Assembly: GCA_002104895.1 (NCBI GenBank)
Contig: MCFG01000002.1
Coordinates: 75,001-139,000, forward strand
Reading direction: 5' to 3'
Length of the DNA: 64,000 nucleotides
From: Anaeromyces robustus
Taxonomy: Eukaryota; Neocallimastigomycota; Neocallimastigomycetes; Neocallimastigales; Neocallimastigaceae
Part shown: one piece after another, positions 32,001 to 46,335 of the stretch
Numbering within the stretch: position 1 is the stretch's first letter
Layout of the letters: the number at the start of each line of letters is the position of its first letter
Program-made: the position numbers and the translations under genes
Notes under the pieces: generated by a model
What the model saw: only the letters and a program-made list of their open reading frames with translations
Told to the model about the DNA's origin: nothing
The model's database searches: none

Positions 32001-32511
32001 TTAAAAAAAACACTCTTTTTCATATTCTAAATATTTTGAACATACAATAGCTAAAATTTCAAGTTTCCAATTTCTTCTTTTTTTGTAAGGGCCACGTTTA
32101 ACACCCACTCTTCTAGGTTTTCTTTCAATATCAAAGCATGTATCAGCTATACCTCTCTATTTTTAAAAATTAATATATATTTTGAGTAAAATAAAATAAA
32201 TATATTAATTAATTATATAAAAAAATTATTTACTTGGATACATCTTGAACATGGTCTAACATTTGCACATTTTTTGCAAGCTTTTTGGCAATTAACTATT
32301 AATTATATATAAATTTCATTTAATAAATATTTTATATTTATTGTTTATTTTATTTATATATTTAATTACTGTAATTACAAACAAATAAATATAAAATATG
32401 AAAGATAAAAAAAAATGTTTTACCACAGGCCATCTTTACTTGGCATCTTTTCTTTTTATTATTAACAACTGAAACTTTGCTCTTATCAGTAATAATTATT
32501 TGTTTTTCCAT
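32001..32511 (-). CDS. Small Zn2Cys6 binuclear-cluster protein, 101 aa
   Basis: Three exons, 32511-32424, 32295-32234 and 32156-32001, join in phase to 101 residues. The joined product reads MEKQIIITDKSKV, then a basic stretch KKKRC, then ACVNCQKACKKC, ANVRPCSRC and IQRGIADTC. The spacing is C-x2-C-x6-C-x5-C-x2-C-x8-C, the exact pattern of the fungal Zn2Cys6 DNA-binding domain. A basic tail follows (RKPRRVGVKRGPYKKRRN) and the protein ends in a short helix. Introns cut the cluster twice. Known fungal members are sequence-specific transcription factors, usually much longer and with an activation or middle domain; none is present here. An extra cysteine sits inside the first loop (QKAC). The start is the ATG at 32511; an in-frame ATG at 32544 is possible. 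It may be a minimal DNA-binding protein, a competitor of larger factors, or a short alternative form. Confidence 0.8.
32334..32407 (+). repeat. 74-bp direct repeat, copy 2
   Basis: Lies within the first intron of the Zn2Cys6 gene and matches 31620-31693 without visible difference. Confidence 0.93.
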
Positions 32512-32739
32512 TATTTTCCTTTTTATATATTTAATTTTATACAATAAATATTCTATTTTTCATTTTTATCTTTTGTATTTATATTAATAAAATTTATAAA
32601 ATATTACTAAAATTTCTTTAGAATCTCCTTAAAGAAATATAATAAAGAAAATTGTCTATTAAATGATATATTTGGTTATTGATAGTAATAGAAAAATAGA
32701 TGATTTTTTTAAAATTAAAATACAGATAGACACTCTTTA

Positions 32740-32770
<31 letters not shown>

Positions 32771-34132
32771 GAATAAAATAAAAAAAAAGGAAAATGTTAA
32801 AATTAATTTATAAAAAAAAAATTTTTAAATTAAAAAAAGGCTTGTGTTACACAATTTAAGATATATTCTATAGAGTTATTAATAAACCATTTTTAAGGTT
32901 TTTTAAACTTGTAATTTAAATTAAATATTTTTATCTTATTCTTTGTAATTCTATTTTTTAACATTATTTTATATAAAAAAATACAAATTTTGACCATTAT
33001 ATATTATCATTATTAAAAAAAAATTTTATTAATGATTTTTTATAAAAAAAAAATACAGTCTGTTCTCAAATGATAGAAATAATTAGATTAAAAAGGGTTT
33101 AAAAGTATTCTAAAAATTTATCTACTATATTTATCATAAAAAAACATAACCCGGTCTCAAATTACAGGAATTGTTGAGATTATATATAAGTCTATAAAAA
33201 GTTCAAAAATTATTCTATAATAGATAGTAACTATTTAAAAATTTTATTCACAATAATAATAACAAAATAAATAAATACATTATAATTTTTGACTCATTGT
33301 TTTATAATATATTAATTTTTTCGGTTTTTCTTTTTTTTTTTTTTTTTTTTTGATAAATAAGATATTCAAATATTTTAATTTATGAAAAAAAAAAGTACTA
33401 TATTTTTTTCATCAATTAATATATTTGAACATTACTAAAAAATATTGTTTAATATTATTAATAAAATAGTCTTATAATTGGTTAATGGTATTAAAAAAAA
33501 CATGTCCCTAACTATAAATATAGTTATAATGATTTGATTGGAAGACGTTAATTAAATAATTTGTCAAAAAGTAGTATAAAAAAATGGAAACCAAATTATT
33601 CGGAGTTTAAAAATCTTAAAAGAAAAAAAAGTTAATAATAAGTTAATAATGAATTTTTTATATAAAAATTGTCAATTCTAATAAATATAAATCAGTTAAT
33701 CAACATATTTAATAAATAATAATATATACATTTATTGATAATATATAAAATATATATAATATAGAATTAATACACTTTAAATATAAATACAAATATATAT
33801 AATTAATTCTCTTAATTTCATTTTATTTTTTTGCTTTTTATAAAAAAATAGGATTTTTTAAATAATAACAAAATAAGTTCATTGTTAAAGTATTTGGTAT
33901 ACAGTAATATATGGTATAAACTAATAAATAAACAGATAATAATAATTACTGTTAAAATATTTACATTTTAATAAATTAAATATATAAATATTTATAGTAA
34001 TTAAAAAAAAAAGTTTTTTTTTTTATTAATTATTTCATGCAAATAAAAATTGTTTAATGTACAATATTGATTATATTTAAAATATTCATTATTAACCAAT
34101 AAAATTATAATAATTATATTGATAATAATAAT
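32512..34132. other. Intergenic with possible mariner-like relics
   Basis: 1.6 kb, AT-rich, with A and T tracts (32745-32770, 33330-33350). Two diverged copies of a roughly 90-base unit start near 33050 and 33140; the first begins TACAGTCTGTTCTCAAATGA, which looks like a Tc1/mariner-type inverted terminus. No transposase frame is seen. Confidence 0.5.
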
Positions 34133-37100
34133 TTAAGATTTATGTTCTAATTCATTAAATACATTATCAATTAAAGTTTTATCCTTTTCAAATTCGGGAT
34201 GCTCATTAATATATTTCTAAATAGAAAAATATATATATAATATATAAATATACGTTATAATTTTATAGATTTATTATATTTCATATAATTAAATACTATA
34301 CCTTTAATAAAAATAATTTAGATATTACTGTTTCATTCCCATTGTTTATAGTATCCAGTTTTTCATTATACTTTTGATAATAAGATGTTACAATATTTAA
34401 TGATGTTTGATACCTAATTAAAAAAAAAATAAAAACAATATTGGTATTATTAATTTTTCTTATTATTTTCTTATTAATATTTATTATGAAACTATTAAAT
34501 TATTCTGTAATAAAATTATTATGAAATTATTTATAATAAAAATTATAAATTATTTTATAAATGTTAATTACATTCTATTTTTTAGTGATAATAATAAAAT
34601 ATTTTGAATACTATCATTATCAATTGAATAATTAATTAAATCATCAATATATCTGGTATTAAACAATATTTGATATTCATTCTTCCTTATAATTAATTCA
34701 TAAATTCCATTCCTTATTAATTGAATAGCATATGTTAAATCATATTTCCCATTATTTGAAAAATGATCATTTTGATATTCATAAAAATGGTCCAAGATTT
34801 CCACTAAAATTTTTCCAGATAATGATGAAAGAACATCCTTTTATATTTCATATTTATATTTTTAAGATAAAAAAATTTTTTTTTTCAAATTTTTAATTAA
34901 CATAAAATATTTCAAAAATTAAAATAAATGTGTTAATTTTTTTTTATTAATATTCATTTATAAAATTACTGTTATAGAAAAAAAATTTAAATAAAATATA
35001 TAAATATAATATAAAAATAATACCATAAAAATTTTTTGAATAGATGGTAATGGAGGTAAAATACATAAACCATATAAACTATTAATTATATTATTAAAAT
35101 TAGTATAATAATCACTTTGTAGTGATTGATATGAATCCTGAATTATTTCTTTAAATTGTTTTATATAATTTTCTATATCTAATTCTAATATAAATGGACA
35201 CCCATGTATGAGACTTATTATTTTTATATATATAGTGTTGATATTTGAACTATAAAGTTCTTCTAATATGTTTTCATAAAAAATAAATATTAAAAAAAAT
35301 TTTAAAACATCATTTTTAATAAAATAAATTACATTTATTGTATTAATTGAAATATACCTGATTTACTTTTAACAGTTTTTAGGCATTCAATAATTATTTC
35401 ATTCCACATAACTGTTAAACTTCTCATTTGAAGTATTTTTGGAATAGTACTTATATAGTCTAATATATCTAATAAATATATATACTTTATTATAATATTT
35501 AAAATAATATAATTAATAAATAAACAAATAAACAAATATGTAAAAATAATTAATATATATTATAAAGTTTTTAATTTTAAATGTTATTTCTTAATTGATA
35601 CTCTAACTTCAACTTACTCTTTTAACATTTATAAGTTGACGAATTACATTTTCCCATATTTCTAAATCATATATTTGATAATCCATACAAATATTGCATA
35701 TAATTTGGGCAACCTATTATATATATTTATAAAGTATTTTTATTTTAATAATAAATCAATTATGTAATATAAAAATTTTACTTAGAATATATATTTATAC
35801 CTTAGGTTCATTATAATGATGCAAAATTAATGACTTAACTAGCGATAGTTTATTACATGATTCAAATTCTACACTAGATTGATGTATATTTAAATCTTCA
35901 AAATCAGCCAAGTAAAGACAAGTTTGCATATAATTTCTAATTTAAAAAAAAAAAAACATAAAAAGGTATATATATGAAATTTATAATTATTTAAATTATT
36001 AATAAAAAATTCTATATAAGTTATAAAAAAATAAAAAAAATTTTTTTTATTTTTTCAAAATTACCTTAATTTATTATACTCAATAAATTCATTAAGTTCA
36101 TCCGGACTTGCTAATTGGAATAAAACACTAAGAGCCCTTATTCTTGTATGATGCTTTAATTTAGTACTTTTACATATAGGATTTAATAACGTTTTTATTC
36201 TTTGCTTTTTCTGACCACTTCTAAATATATAAAGCAATATCATTTGAATCCTAGATTCAGAATTTCTTTCACTATCTAAACTTATCAAATTATTCATCTA
36301 ATAATATAATAATATATAAAATTATATTTATTAAATTGAAACAAAATACTGGTATAGTATATATATTTGTCCAATTTTCATTATTTTATTATTTAATTTA
36401 CTTACCCATATCCTCATCGATGGTAGATAAATTTCTTTTTCTTCTTGTGTATATGTTGGTTCTTTACTAATCCATTTCTTTTTTTTTTTTTTTTAATTTA
36501 TTAAAAAGTATTATTATTTTTATAATAAAAATTAGTATTATATATATAATAAAAATTATTATGATTATTACTAACTTGTATTAATGTTTGTCTTATTTTT
36601 TCAATATTTAAACCATGACGTTCAGCAATTTCACTTGTAATACTATGAAGATCAATATTATCTTTTCCCATTAAAACATCAACACTTTTTTGTTCATAAA
36701 GTTTTATTACTAATTCTGTAGGATTTGTACAATATTTAATAAAATCTTTATAGCCAATAGAAATCATTTGATATTCAGTCTTAGTTATATTTAACCAATG
36801 TTTTATATTTGTTTTAGCTACATTACATTCTTCTATTGATTTCTCATCCTTTATTTAATCATTGAATAAAAATAAGATATATATATATAAATATAGATAT
36901 ATATATGATAATAAATATTCATAATTATTTAAAATAAATATTAAAATGAATATAGTTATAGAATAGTATAAATTTTCTAAATATATATATTTATTTATAT
37001 ATTAAAATTACTTTTTCCGGATTTTGATTTAAAATTTCTAAATATTTATCAACAATATATAACGCTAATTGATATGCTTCAATCCTTTCTTTTCCAGTTG

Positions 37101-40100
37101 GGAATTTACTAGCAGCATAAATGGTTTTTTCAATAATATTATGGCTTGGAGTACATTTTATTAAATATAATTTTATATCTGAAAATTTATATTTTGATAT
37201 ATAATTCTTAGTATTACCATATTCATTCATTTCATCAGTCTTATATTAATAATTTTAAAAAAATTATATAATAATAATTGTAAATAATAATAAATATATA
37301 TCAATATCAATAATAAAAAAATAATTTATTTATTATATTATATTATTTATTTATATATTTATTTATTATTATAAAATTCTCTACCATTTTTTTCAAAACA
37401 ACGTCAACAATTTTAATGAAAAATTCATCAATTGGAATATCTAGAGGTATTCTTAACGGTAATAATTTTGGTAAATTACCTTCATCCATTAATTCTGGAG
37501 ATAATATTTTCCAAGGAGATTTAACTAATGAAAAGAAAGATAATCTTGATTTACATTTTGGATATTGCTAAATAATATAATAAAAAAAGTATTATTATAA
37601 CAATTCATATAATAATTTTAAAATATCAAATATAGTATATATTATATATATAAATTTAAATATTTTGAAACAAACTTCAATCAATTCTTCCAATTTATTA
37701 TTATCTATATTAATTTCGAAATAAATCTGGAATTCGTCTATATTCGGAGGAAAACTTCTAGTGTATGATGATAAAATATCTAATATCATAATATGCTTCT
37801 TAATTGTATCTTCATTACCTATTAATCTATCCATTTGTTCATAAATAAATTGTAATTCTTTTTATTAAATAATAAAAATTTTAAAATTTATTAATAATCA
37901 TTTATTTAAGTATAAAAAAGTACATATATATTTAATTATTATCAAAAAAAAACTTTTTTTTTAATATTAAAATTAAAAATTATAATTACTGTCATAATCA
38001 TAAGGAGAAACTTGCGGTAAGCAAATATCTGTAAGCATTGCTAATAATTTTTCTTTGTTTGCAATTTCATCAATTACTCCTACGATTTTTGATTTGTAAT
38101 CATCTGTAACATTATTATTTTTTTCTATAAGCATTAATTTTATATATTCCAAAATTACAAAATCATCTTTATAATGATATATGTAAATAAAAATTAATAA
38201 ATTTATTAAATATAAAAAAATTAATTTAAAACAAAAATAAAATATATATATAATTAACTATAATTATATTTAATCTCTTTTTAATAATTACCTTCAATAT
38301 GATAATTTCTAGAAAATTCTAAAACAGTAAAAATGTCAAGATTACTTTTAAGAAGGAAACAAGATACTAATGAACGTTGATAATCATTATTTTCACTATT
38401 TTTAAATAAAGACTGACTAAAAGGTATATCTGGTATATATACATATAATTTTATAAAAATTAATTTTATTAAGTTTTAATTTTTAAATAATAATAAATAT
38501 AAAAATTTATTTTAATATTATTACTTTTTTTGATTTTATATTAAAACATTTCATATATATATATAAAATTTTTTTTATTACCTAAACATTTAAATTGATA
38601 AAACCATTTGGCATGTTTTCCTGCTTCTAAACAACCAACTTGAAAGTTTCTTTGATTCCATACTCTTCCTACAAGTGCCCCTATTGAAGCAAATTTTATT
38701 GTTCTATAATAATCATTATCAAGTGATTTAATTGCAGCCTTATATAATAATTATTAATAATATTAAATTAATAAAAATGTGTTTTTATTTAATATAAAAT
38801 CAGGAAGATATATTATATCATATATAATAAAATTTTATTTAATTATACTTTAAATATATTTGCAGCTTTATTCATTGGTAAACATAATAAATATCCTAAT
38901 AGTAAGTGTTCATCTATTTGACGAGAATATAAAGTCTAATATGTATATATATTATTTAAATTTTAATAAATATAATATTAATATATATATTAATAGTAAT
39001 TAAATCATTTTCATTAATAAAAAGGAATATATAATATTTACATTTTCTAATGAAATTTTAATTAATTCAGAATAAGAATTTATATCAACTTGATCTATAT
39101 AATTTTCTCCAAATAATGTTCCTCTGCGATAGATATATTCTAATAATAAGTTAGCTACATTCAAACTAGCCATCACACACTTATTTGATAAAAGATATTT
39201 CATAAGTTCATGACCACTTTTTACAGGATTATAATCTGCTTTTTTATTTTTTTTATTATAGAACTCTTGTTCTATGAACAATTTATTCGACATAATAAAA
39301 TCAATACACATCATCATGGCTTTTTCTGTGTTTAAAATTAAAAAATGTTCATGATATTGTTCTGAAAAGATAGAATTACCATATTTTTCCGTAAAACTAT
39401 CATTTTCATTTGTATGATATTGCTTTTGTTTCTTCATTGATGTCTGAACAAAATTGAATATATTATCATAATAATTATTTACATTATTTGCTTCAAGAAT
39501 ATAAGGATTATTCTCGTTTTCATTACTTATTGTTGAATAAGAAGTAGATGATGAACTTTGATTTATGTAATAATGATCAAGTTCTATATAATATACATTT
39601 AAATTTTAATTATATATATATTAATAAAAATTGTAAAATTTTTATAATTAAGTTTAAAAGAAAAAAGAAAGAAAAAAAAAAAAAGAAAGAGAAAAAAAAC
39701 CTTTATTATTTCTTATTAGAGTTGTGTAATCTCCAGAATCACATTGACTAAATATAAAATTCATCAATTCGCAATTTTTAAATACTCTTAGATATTCTAT
39801 AAATATATTAAATATACATATTTATTATTAGTATTAGTATTAGTATTATTATTATCATTATTATCATTATTAGTATTAGTATTAGTATTATTATTAATTA
39901 TGGTATATTATAATTTAATTCTATAAATTATTTAATTTACCATCAATTTCAGTTTCATCACATATAGATAATGCTCTTTGACTAATATATTGTATTTGGG
40001 TTGTAAATCTATTATTTTTTTTTATCTTTTTTATAGATATTGATTTATTTAATACGTTGGAAAGAATTTTATCTATTAAATGTTTTAATATATGAGCAGT

Positions 40101-42600
40101 TTCTTTATTTTTATTTCTTTTAAATAATTCCTGAACAAAAAATAAAAAAAAAAAAATAAAAAATTATATATTAAAAAATATTTTTTAATTAGATAAATCA
40201 TTTAATAAAAGAAATAATAATTATATTAATTTATACCTTTCCTTGAAGAAAAGCCACCTCATAATTATCATAAGATGATGCTTCAATTGCTAGTATACCT
40301 TTAAACTCATTTCTTGGAATACATAATATTTCAGAAAAGCGATATAAATTAGAATGATTATCATTGAAAATATCACTAATCTCCAAAGAATTATTTCTTT
40401 TACGACTATTAATCAATACAAATTGATTTTCTTTATCTACAATGACAATAAATATATAAATATTAAAAATAGAATTTTTATATGTATAAAAAATAAAATA
40501 AAATAAAATAAAAAATTTACCATGAATAGATTTATTATTTAAAGTATTTGAATTTTCAATATCGGATACTTTGGTTATTGTATTTTTATTATTTGATGCA
40601 CAATTATTTTTTATTAGAGAAAGATCATTTTTTTTATTTATTTGTGAATTCTCATCATTACAATAGTTATCAATTTTAATTGTATTATCACTATTATTGT
40701 CATTATTAGTTCTCTCGTCCTCACTCTTATTATTGTAATAATTATTATTATTATTAGTAGTAGTAGTAGATGTAGTTGTAGTAGTAGTATCATAATTTGA
40801 TTCATCTAATGAAAGATTTAACCTAGTGAATTTAATTAAAAGTTCTTTCCTAAAATCTTTACTTTTATACGATTTATATGAAACTAATACACCAAATTCA
40901 TTAAATAAAATATTTATATTTTCAAAATATTGTTTAATTGTTTTCATTTTTAATTTACTGTTTTCATTAAAAACATTTTGACTACTATATGGCATATTAA
41001 TACGAGATAAACGATTATCATGATATTGAAATTCAGATTTATTTTCATTTTCCTCTTCTAATTCATTAATTAAATTAACAATAGCTAATATTGATTTAAT
41101 AACCCATTTATATTTTAATATAACTTCATTTAATATTTCTTCATTTATTAATGATTGAGAATTAGAATCAATTAATTGATTTTCTTTATTGATAATAATA
41201 TAACCTTGATTTGTTACTGAAATAAGTATTTCTTCCATGGTTTCAATTAACCAATAAATAACATTTTTACCTATAGTAATACTATCTTCTAATGTATATT
41301 GATCTTCATCTCCATAATAAATTTCATATATAACATTTTCTAATTCTTTAACTTTTTCTGGATTTTGACTTAAACAATTATCAATATAATGTTGTATATT
41401 GAACTTCGTATAATTTTTATTATTTTTATTTCTTCTACTTTCCTCATTTTCTCTACCATATCTAATTAAATAAAGAACTTCATTTAATTTCCCTGATTTA
41501 CATAAATTAATATTTCTTATTATATATGCATCATATGAACTTAAATGATGATAAGTATTGATAATCTATTTATTAATTGTATATAAAAAATATTATTATA
41601 CATAATAAAAAGAAATATTAAAATATTTTTTAAAATTTTAATATAATTCATATAAATTAAAAATAATATTATAGCATATAAAAATATCAAATTTAATATA
41701 CTTGTAAAGCATCATCTATAGCATTTTCTCTTGAAGTAAAAGATAAAATATATTTAATTAAACCTTTTGCTAAAGACATTTTTGATATATTATATGATTT
41801 TATTTCGTAATCTAATAACATTAATTTAAACTGCATCAATCGATATTGTCCTTTTAATTCATTAATTCGTTTATTTGGTGTAATTAACATCTTAAAAATT
41901 ATAAAAAAAATTAAGATATAACAAATATAGCAGTAATAATTTTAAAGATTATTAATACCTCAAGTATAATATTATTGCAATAATAAAAAAAAGTTATAAT
42001 TATAGCAGTAATAATTTTTAAAATTATTAATACCTCAAGTATAATATTATTAACTTCATTACTCCATGGAATAGAAATACGACGCATGAATTCCAATAAA
42101 GAATCTACTTTAAATTCATTATCAGTAATATTTTTTAATACTGTCAAAATTCTCTCTTCCATTGAAACTAATATATATAAAAATATTTGAAAAAAAAAAA
42201 AAAAAAAAAAAAAACATTATTATCATTATTAATTTAATAATATACATTATATATGTTTAATAACAATTTTATATCTTACTATCAAATGTTGTAGCTTAAA
42301 ATATTAATAATAATTGTTAAAAAATGAATATATTATAATATATATTAGTTTTTATTTATTACTAAATATATAAATTTATATAAAAAAAATAAAAATATTA
42401 ATATGTTTTTTATTTTTTTTTTACCTATTGTTTGATCCATTAATTCAAAGCAATAATCTGACAATAATTTATCCACATTCATATTATTTTTATTAACATA
42501 GGGTATAAAATGTTCTTTAATAGTTTTATCTAATAATTCTGATGGAACAACTTTATCTAACATATCAAATGCTATATATATAATATAAAATAAGTATACA

Positions 42601-42633
<33 letters not shown>

Positions 42634-45600
42634 ATAATTAATATGAATATTAATTATTATATTATTATATTAATAAAATATGTATTTACCAATTCCTTCT
42701 GGTTCAGATTGATCATACTTTTCTAATGATATTTTATAATTATGAACATCCCACAAATAAACTAAATCTTGTAATTGATGTTTTAATTTATTTTCTTCTA
42801 TGGATTCGATAGTACTTTTATTTTGAAAAATACTATAACTACTAGTATGTGCTAATAAAATAATATTATCGACATGATGCATTGGAGTAGGTGCAATAAA
42901 TGTTTTATATTTTGAAGAAAATATTGTTTCAAAAGAATTATAAATTGTTTTATTATTATCAATTAATTTCATTAATTTTAAAGCATTATGTGGACTTTTT
43001 TCATAATTTTCAACTAATCTTGCTCTTTGTTCTATCCATATATAAATATAACTCCTAAAATTGATTAAATATTTATAAAAAATTACTATATTAGGAATAT
43101 CTATTCTTTTTTTCTATTATTTTCTTTTTTTTTTATTTTATTTTTTTTTATGTTATCTTTTTTTTATCTATACCTTTCATCAGGATTAAGAATAGTTAAC
43201 ACCTCATATTTTAACCACTTTATATAATCTTCAACTGGGACTTCAATAGGTATATTATCTAATATATCACATATATTATAAATCAAATCTTTCTTTGAAT
43301 CTTTTAAAAAATAAATATTAATATTAATTGACGTTAATTAAAAAAAAATTATTTGTTTTAATTGTGCTTCATTATATTTATTATTAATTAAAATATTATT
43401 GAAATATTAATGTATTTTTTAACATACCCATCAAATGTCTTCTCCAAATGACAATACCCAATGAAATTTTTCCGTAATAAAAGCATTTCTTAATATCCTC
43501 AATTATATCTGAATTTTTAAAAGATTCCCATTCCTTAGAATCAAATGATATATCATTTGTTATTCGACGACCCTTTTTTAATATAATAAAAGTTCCTAAT
43601 CTTTTTATAGATTGTTGAACTTTTATAATCAATTCATTATTCTTATGATCAATATTAGTAGTTTGAATTAATTGATTAGCATAATTTAATAATGCTAAAA
43701 TATCTTCATAATTTTTTAATTTAAGATCCAAACAAAAAGTTAAAACAAAATCAAAATCTTCTATTTGACTTAAATCTTTTATAATTTGCTTTATATCATA
43801 ATAATAATCATTATTTGAATTGACATTTTCCACAATATCAGATAGTTTAGCTTTTAATACTAATTGTTTATTTAAATTATTTTCTTCAGCAAAATCTAAC
43901 GCTTTGTCAAAAATTTTTTTATTAATCATATATTGAAATTGATTTGTTGGTATAATTTCAGACAATAAACGAATATTTAGTGTACTTTTTTTTTATATTT
44001 TAAAGAGTTATAATCAAAATAATTATTTTTTAATGATTTAATTATTTTATATTACAAAAATAAAAATTTTTAATAAATATTGAATGAATATATTAATAAT
44101 AAATAATATATTAAAATATTAAAAATATATTTGAGGAAAAAAAAATAATATACAATACTTTTCATTATCCGAATTTGCTTCAATAAAATACAAACCATTT
44201 AAATTAAATTCTTTATTAGATGATTGATCTTCTTCATTATTATCATTTTTATTTTTATTATTTTTCCATTGATTTTCATTTTTAATTAACCAAGATTTAC
44301 GATTGATTTCAATTTTATGAAGAACTTGATAACTTGGAATTTGAATGATTTCTAAATATCTTTTGAATTTTTGAGATTTTTCTTCTACTAATACGATTAT
44401 ATTTCTATCTTCATTTGATGAATGACTAGGTAAAATACAAAAATCAATAATGTCTGTATTTAAAAATTCATATAACAGTATCATCCTTAATTATTGTTAT
44501 TATTGTAGTTTATATTGTTTAAATAAATATAAAAATTAAAATTAAATTAATATATCATTAAAATATAACAAATATTAATAATAAATAATTAAAGCATATT
44601 ATAAAAAGAAAATATAAGCAAAATATATATATATACCATTCTAAACTAAATATTAATAATCTTTTATATTCGTCTAATACAAATAAATATTTTCCTTCAT
44701 CATCAACTTTAATCTTTAAAATTTCTGAATTATTTAAAATATCACTTATTCCCTCAATCATAATTGTTTTTTTATTTATTGTTGAATATGCCCATATTGA
44801 TAATGAATATTTCCCTTTTAAAAAAAAAGAATAATATTATAATTATTTAATATAAAATTGAATTATTTAAATATATATTATATATTTAAATAATAAATGT
44901 ATATTTGAATATATACCAGAACCAGCAATAATGATATTTTCTTGATCTTTTGATTTATATATACAAATATCATTGATTGATTGATGGTGTGGTGAATCTA
45001 TAGTTTGGCCTATATCAATTGTTTCAATAATTATATTTTTCTTAATCTTTTATGAAATAATTAATATGAATATAAAAATTTGTTAAAAAAATTAATAATA
45101 ATAATAATAAGCATTTAATGTATATAATAAAAACTATTTTAACTTTATAAAAATGTATATAAATATGTATATATTCACTTCAGACGCCAAAGATAAATCA
45201 TTTTTATTTATTGAATTTTCCAATTTTGTTAAATCAATATTAGAAAACTTTAACATTCTATAATCTTTAAGTATTATAAATAGTTCTTCAATATTTCCTT
45301 CTCTTTTATAAAATATAATTATTTTAATATATTAAATATGAATTAATATACTAATAAATTTATTAAAAAAATTTTTCTTTTTTTTTTATTAATTTTTTCA
45401 AATAATATTAAAAATATTAAAAAAAAAAACTAATAATAATATATTTATTACTTTTTTGTATTAAAACTTAGAGCCAAAAAACATGGTGTATTAGAAGTGC
45501 AATTTGGTTGAATTATTCGTTGAGAAAATATTATATTCTTAGTTCCAAGGTGAAAAAAAAGAATTCTACCCAAATTATCAGCAATTATAATAAAATTTTC

Positions 45601-46335
45601 ATTTTTTGAAAAGCAAACATGTTCTGGTGAACATTCTAATAATAATAATTTAAAAATAGAAATTAATATATTATATATAAATATATTAATTATAAAATTA
45701 AATTTTAATAATTATTTTTTTTCTTTTTTTCTTTTTTTCTTTTTCTCTTTTTCAATTATTAAATATTTAATAACATTTAAAATAATATTTTTATTTTATG
45801 AAGCATTGAAGTTAATACCTAATGTTACAGTTATTAAATGTTCTGTATAATTTTCATTATATAAATGAATTTGGTTTCCAGTTGCTATACATAATGCTTT
45901 AGAACTTGCAACGGAATCAATAATATTTCCACCATCATAGGTTAAATTACATATACTCTTTATATATAAAATATATAAGAAAATCATTTATTACATAAAA
46001 TAATGAAATTAAAAAAAAGAAAGAAAGAAAGAAAGAAAATGTTTTCAATTTATATAGTTCCAAAAAAATAATTTAATAAAAATAACATATATAATAAAGA
46101 TATAAAATAAATGACATTTATTATTTTAGAAAAAGAATTAAAATTTTTCAAATAAATTTTATTTCTTATTATATAACATAATTATGAAAATTGAAAATAT
46201 TATATAAAATGAATTTCAAAGTGTAATATATATATATATTTAACTTACATTATCGTTAAGCTCATATTCAATATTATCATTATTATTATTATTTCTTATA
46301 TATTGATCATAATCTTGAATGTTATCACTATTCAT
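34133..46335 (-). CDS. KNTC1: KNTC1/Rod homologue, RZZ complex large subunit
   Basis: A run of some 25 or more short exons over 12 kb matches human KNTC1 in order. KNTC1 (Rough Deal), with Zwilch and ZW10, forms the RZZ complex that recruits Spindly-dynein and Mad1-Mad2 to unattached kinetochores. The first exons (from MNSDNIQDYDQ at 46335) spell beta-propeller strands. From about 43960 the helical part starts: KALDFAEENNLNKQLVLKAK, FVLTFCLDLKLKNYEDILAL and GKISLGIVIWRRHL each align with the human protein. Later come LLDKTIKEHFIPYVNKNNM (42500), RISIPWSNEVNNIILE (42060), NAIDDALQ (41700), and near the end CTNPTELVIKLYEQKSVD with IASEIAERHG-type residues (36600-36720; the window reads ITSEIAERHGLNIEKIRQTL) and HHTRIRALSVLFQLASPDEL (36110). 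The last exon ends NELEHKS. Poly-Asn and Thr inserts occur near 40600-40790. Some exon edges are approximate. NBAS is the nearest alternative, but the local matches favour KNTC1. Confidence 0.85.
39826..39893. repeat. Intronic ATTAGT/ATTATC microsatellite
   Basis: Alternating ATTAGT and ATTATC blocks in an intron of the KNTC1 homologue, symmetric about its centre. Confidence 0.8.
41958..42060 (-). repeat. 75-bp tandem duplication carrying a splice donor
   Basis: On the minus strand the exon end AATATTATACTTGAG followed by GTATTAATAAT occurs twice, 75 bases apart. Both copies are open in the same frame, so either donor could be used. Confidence 0.85.
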
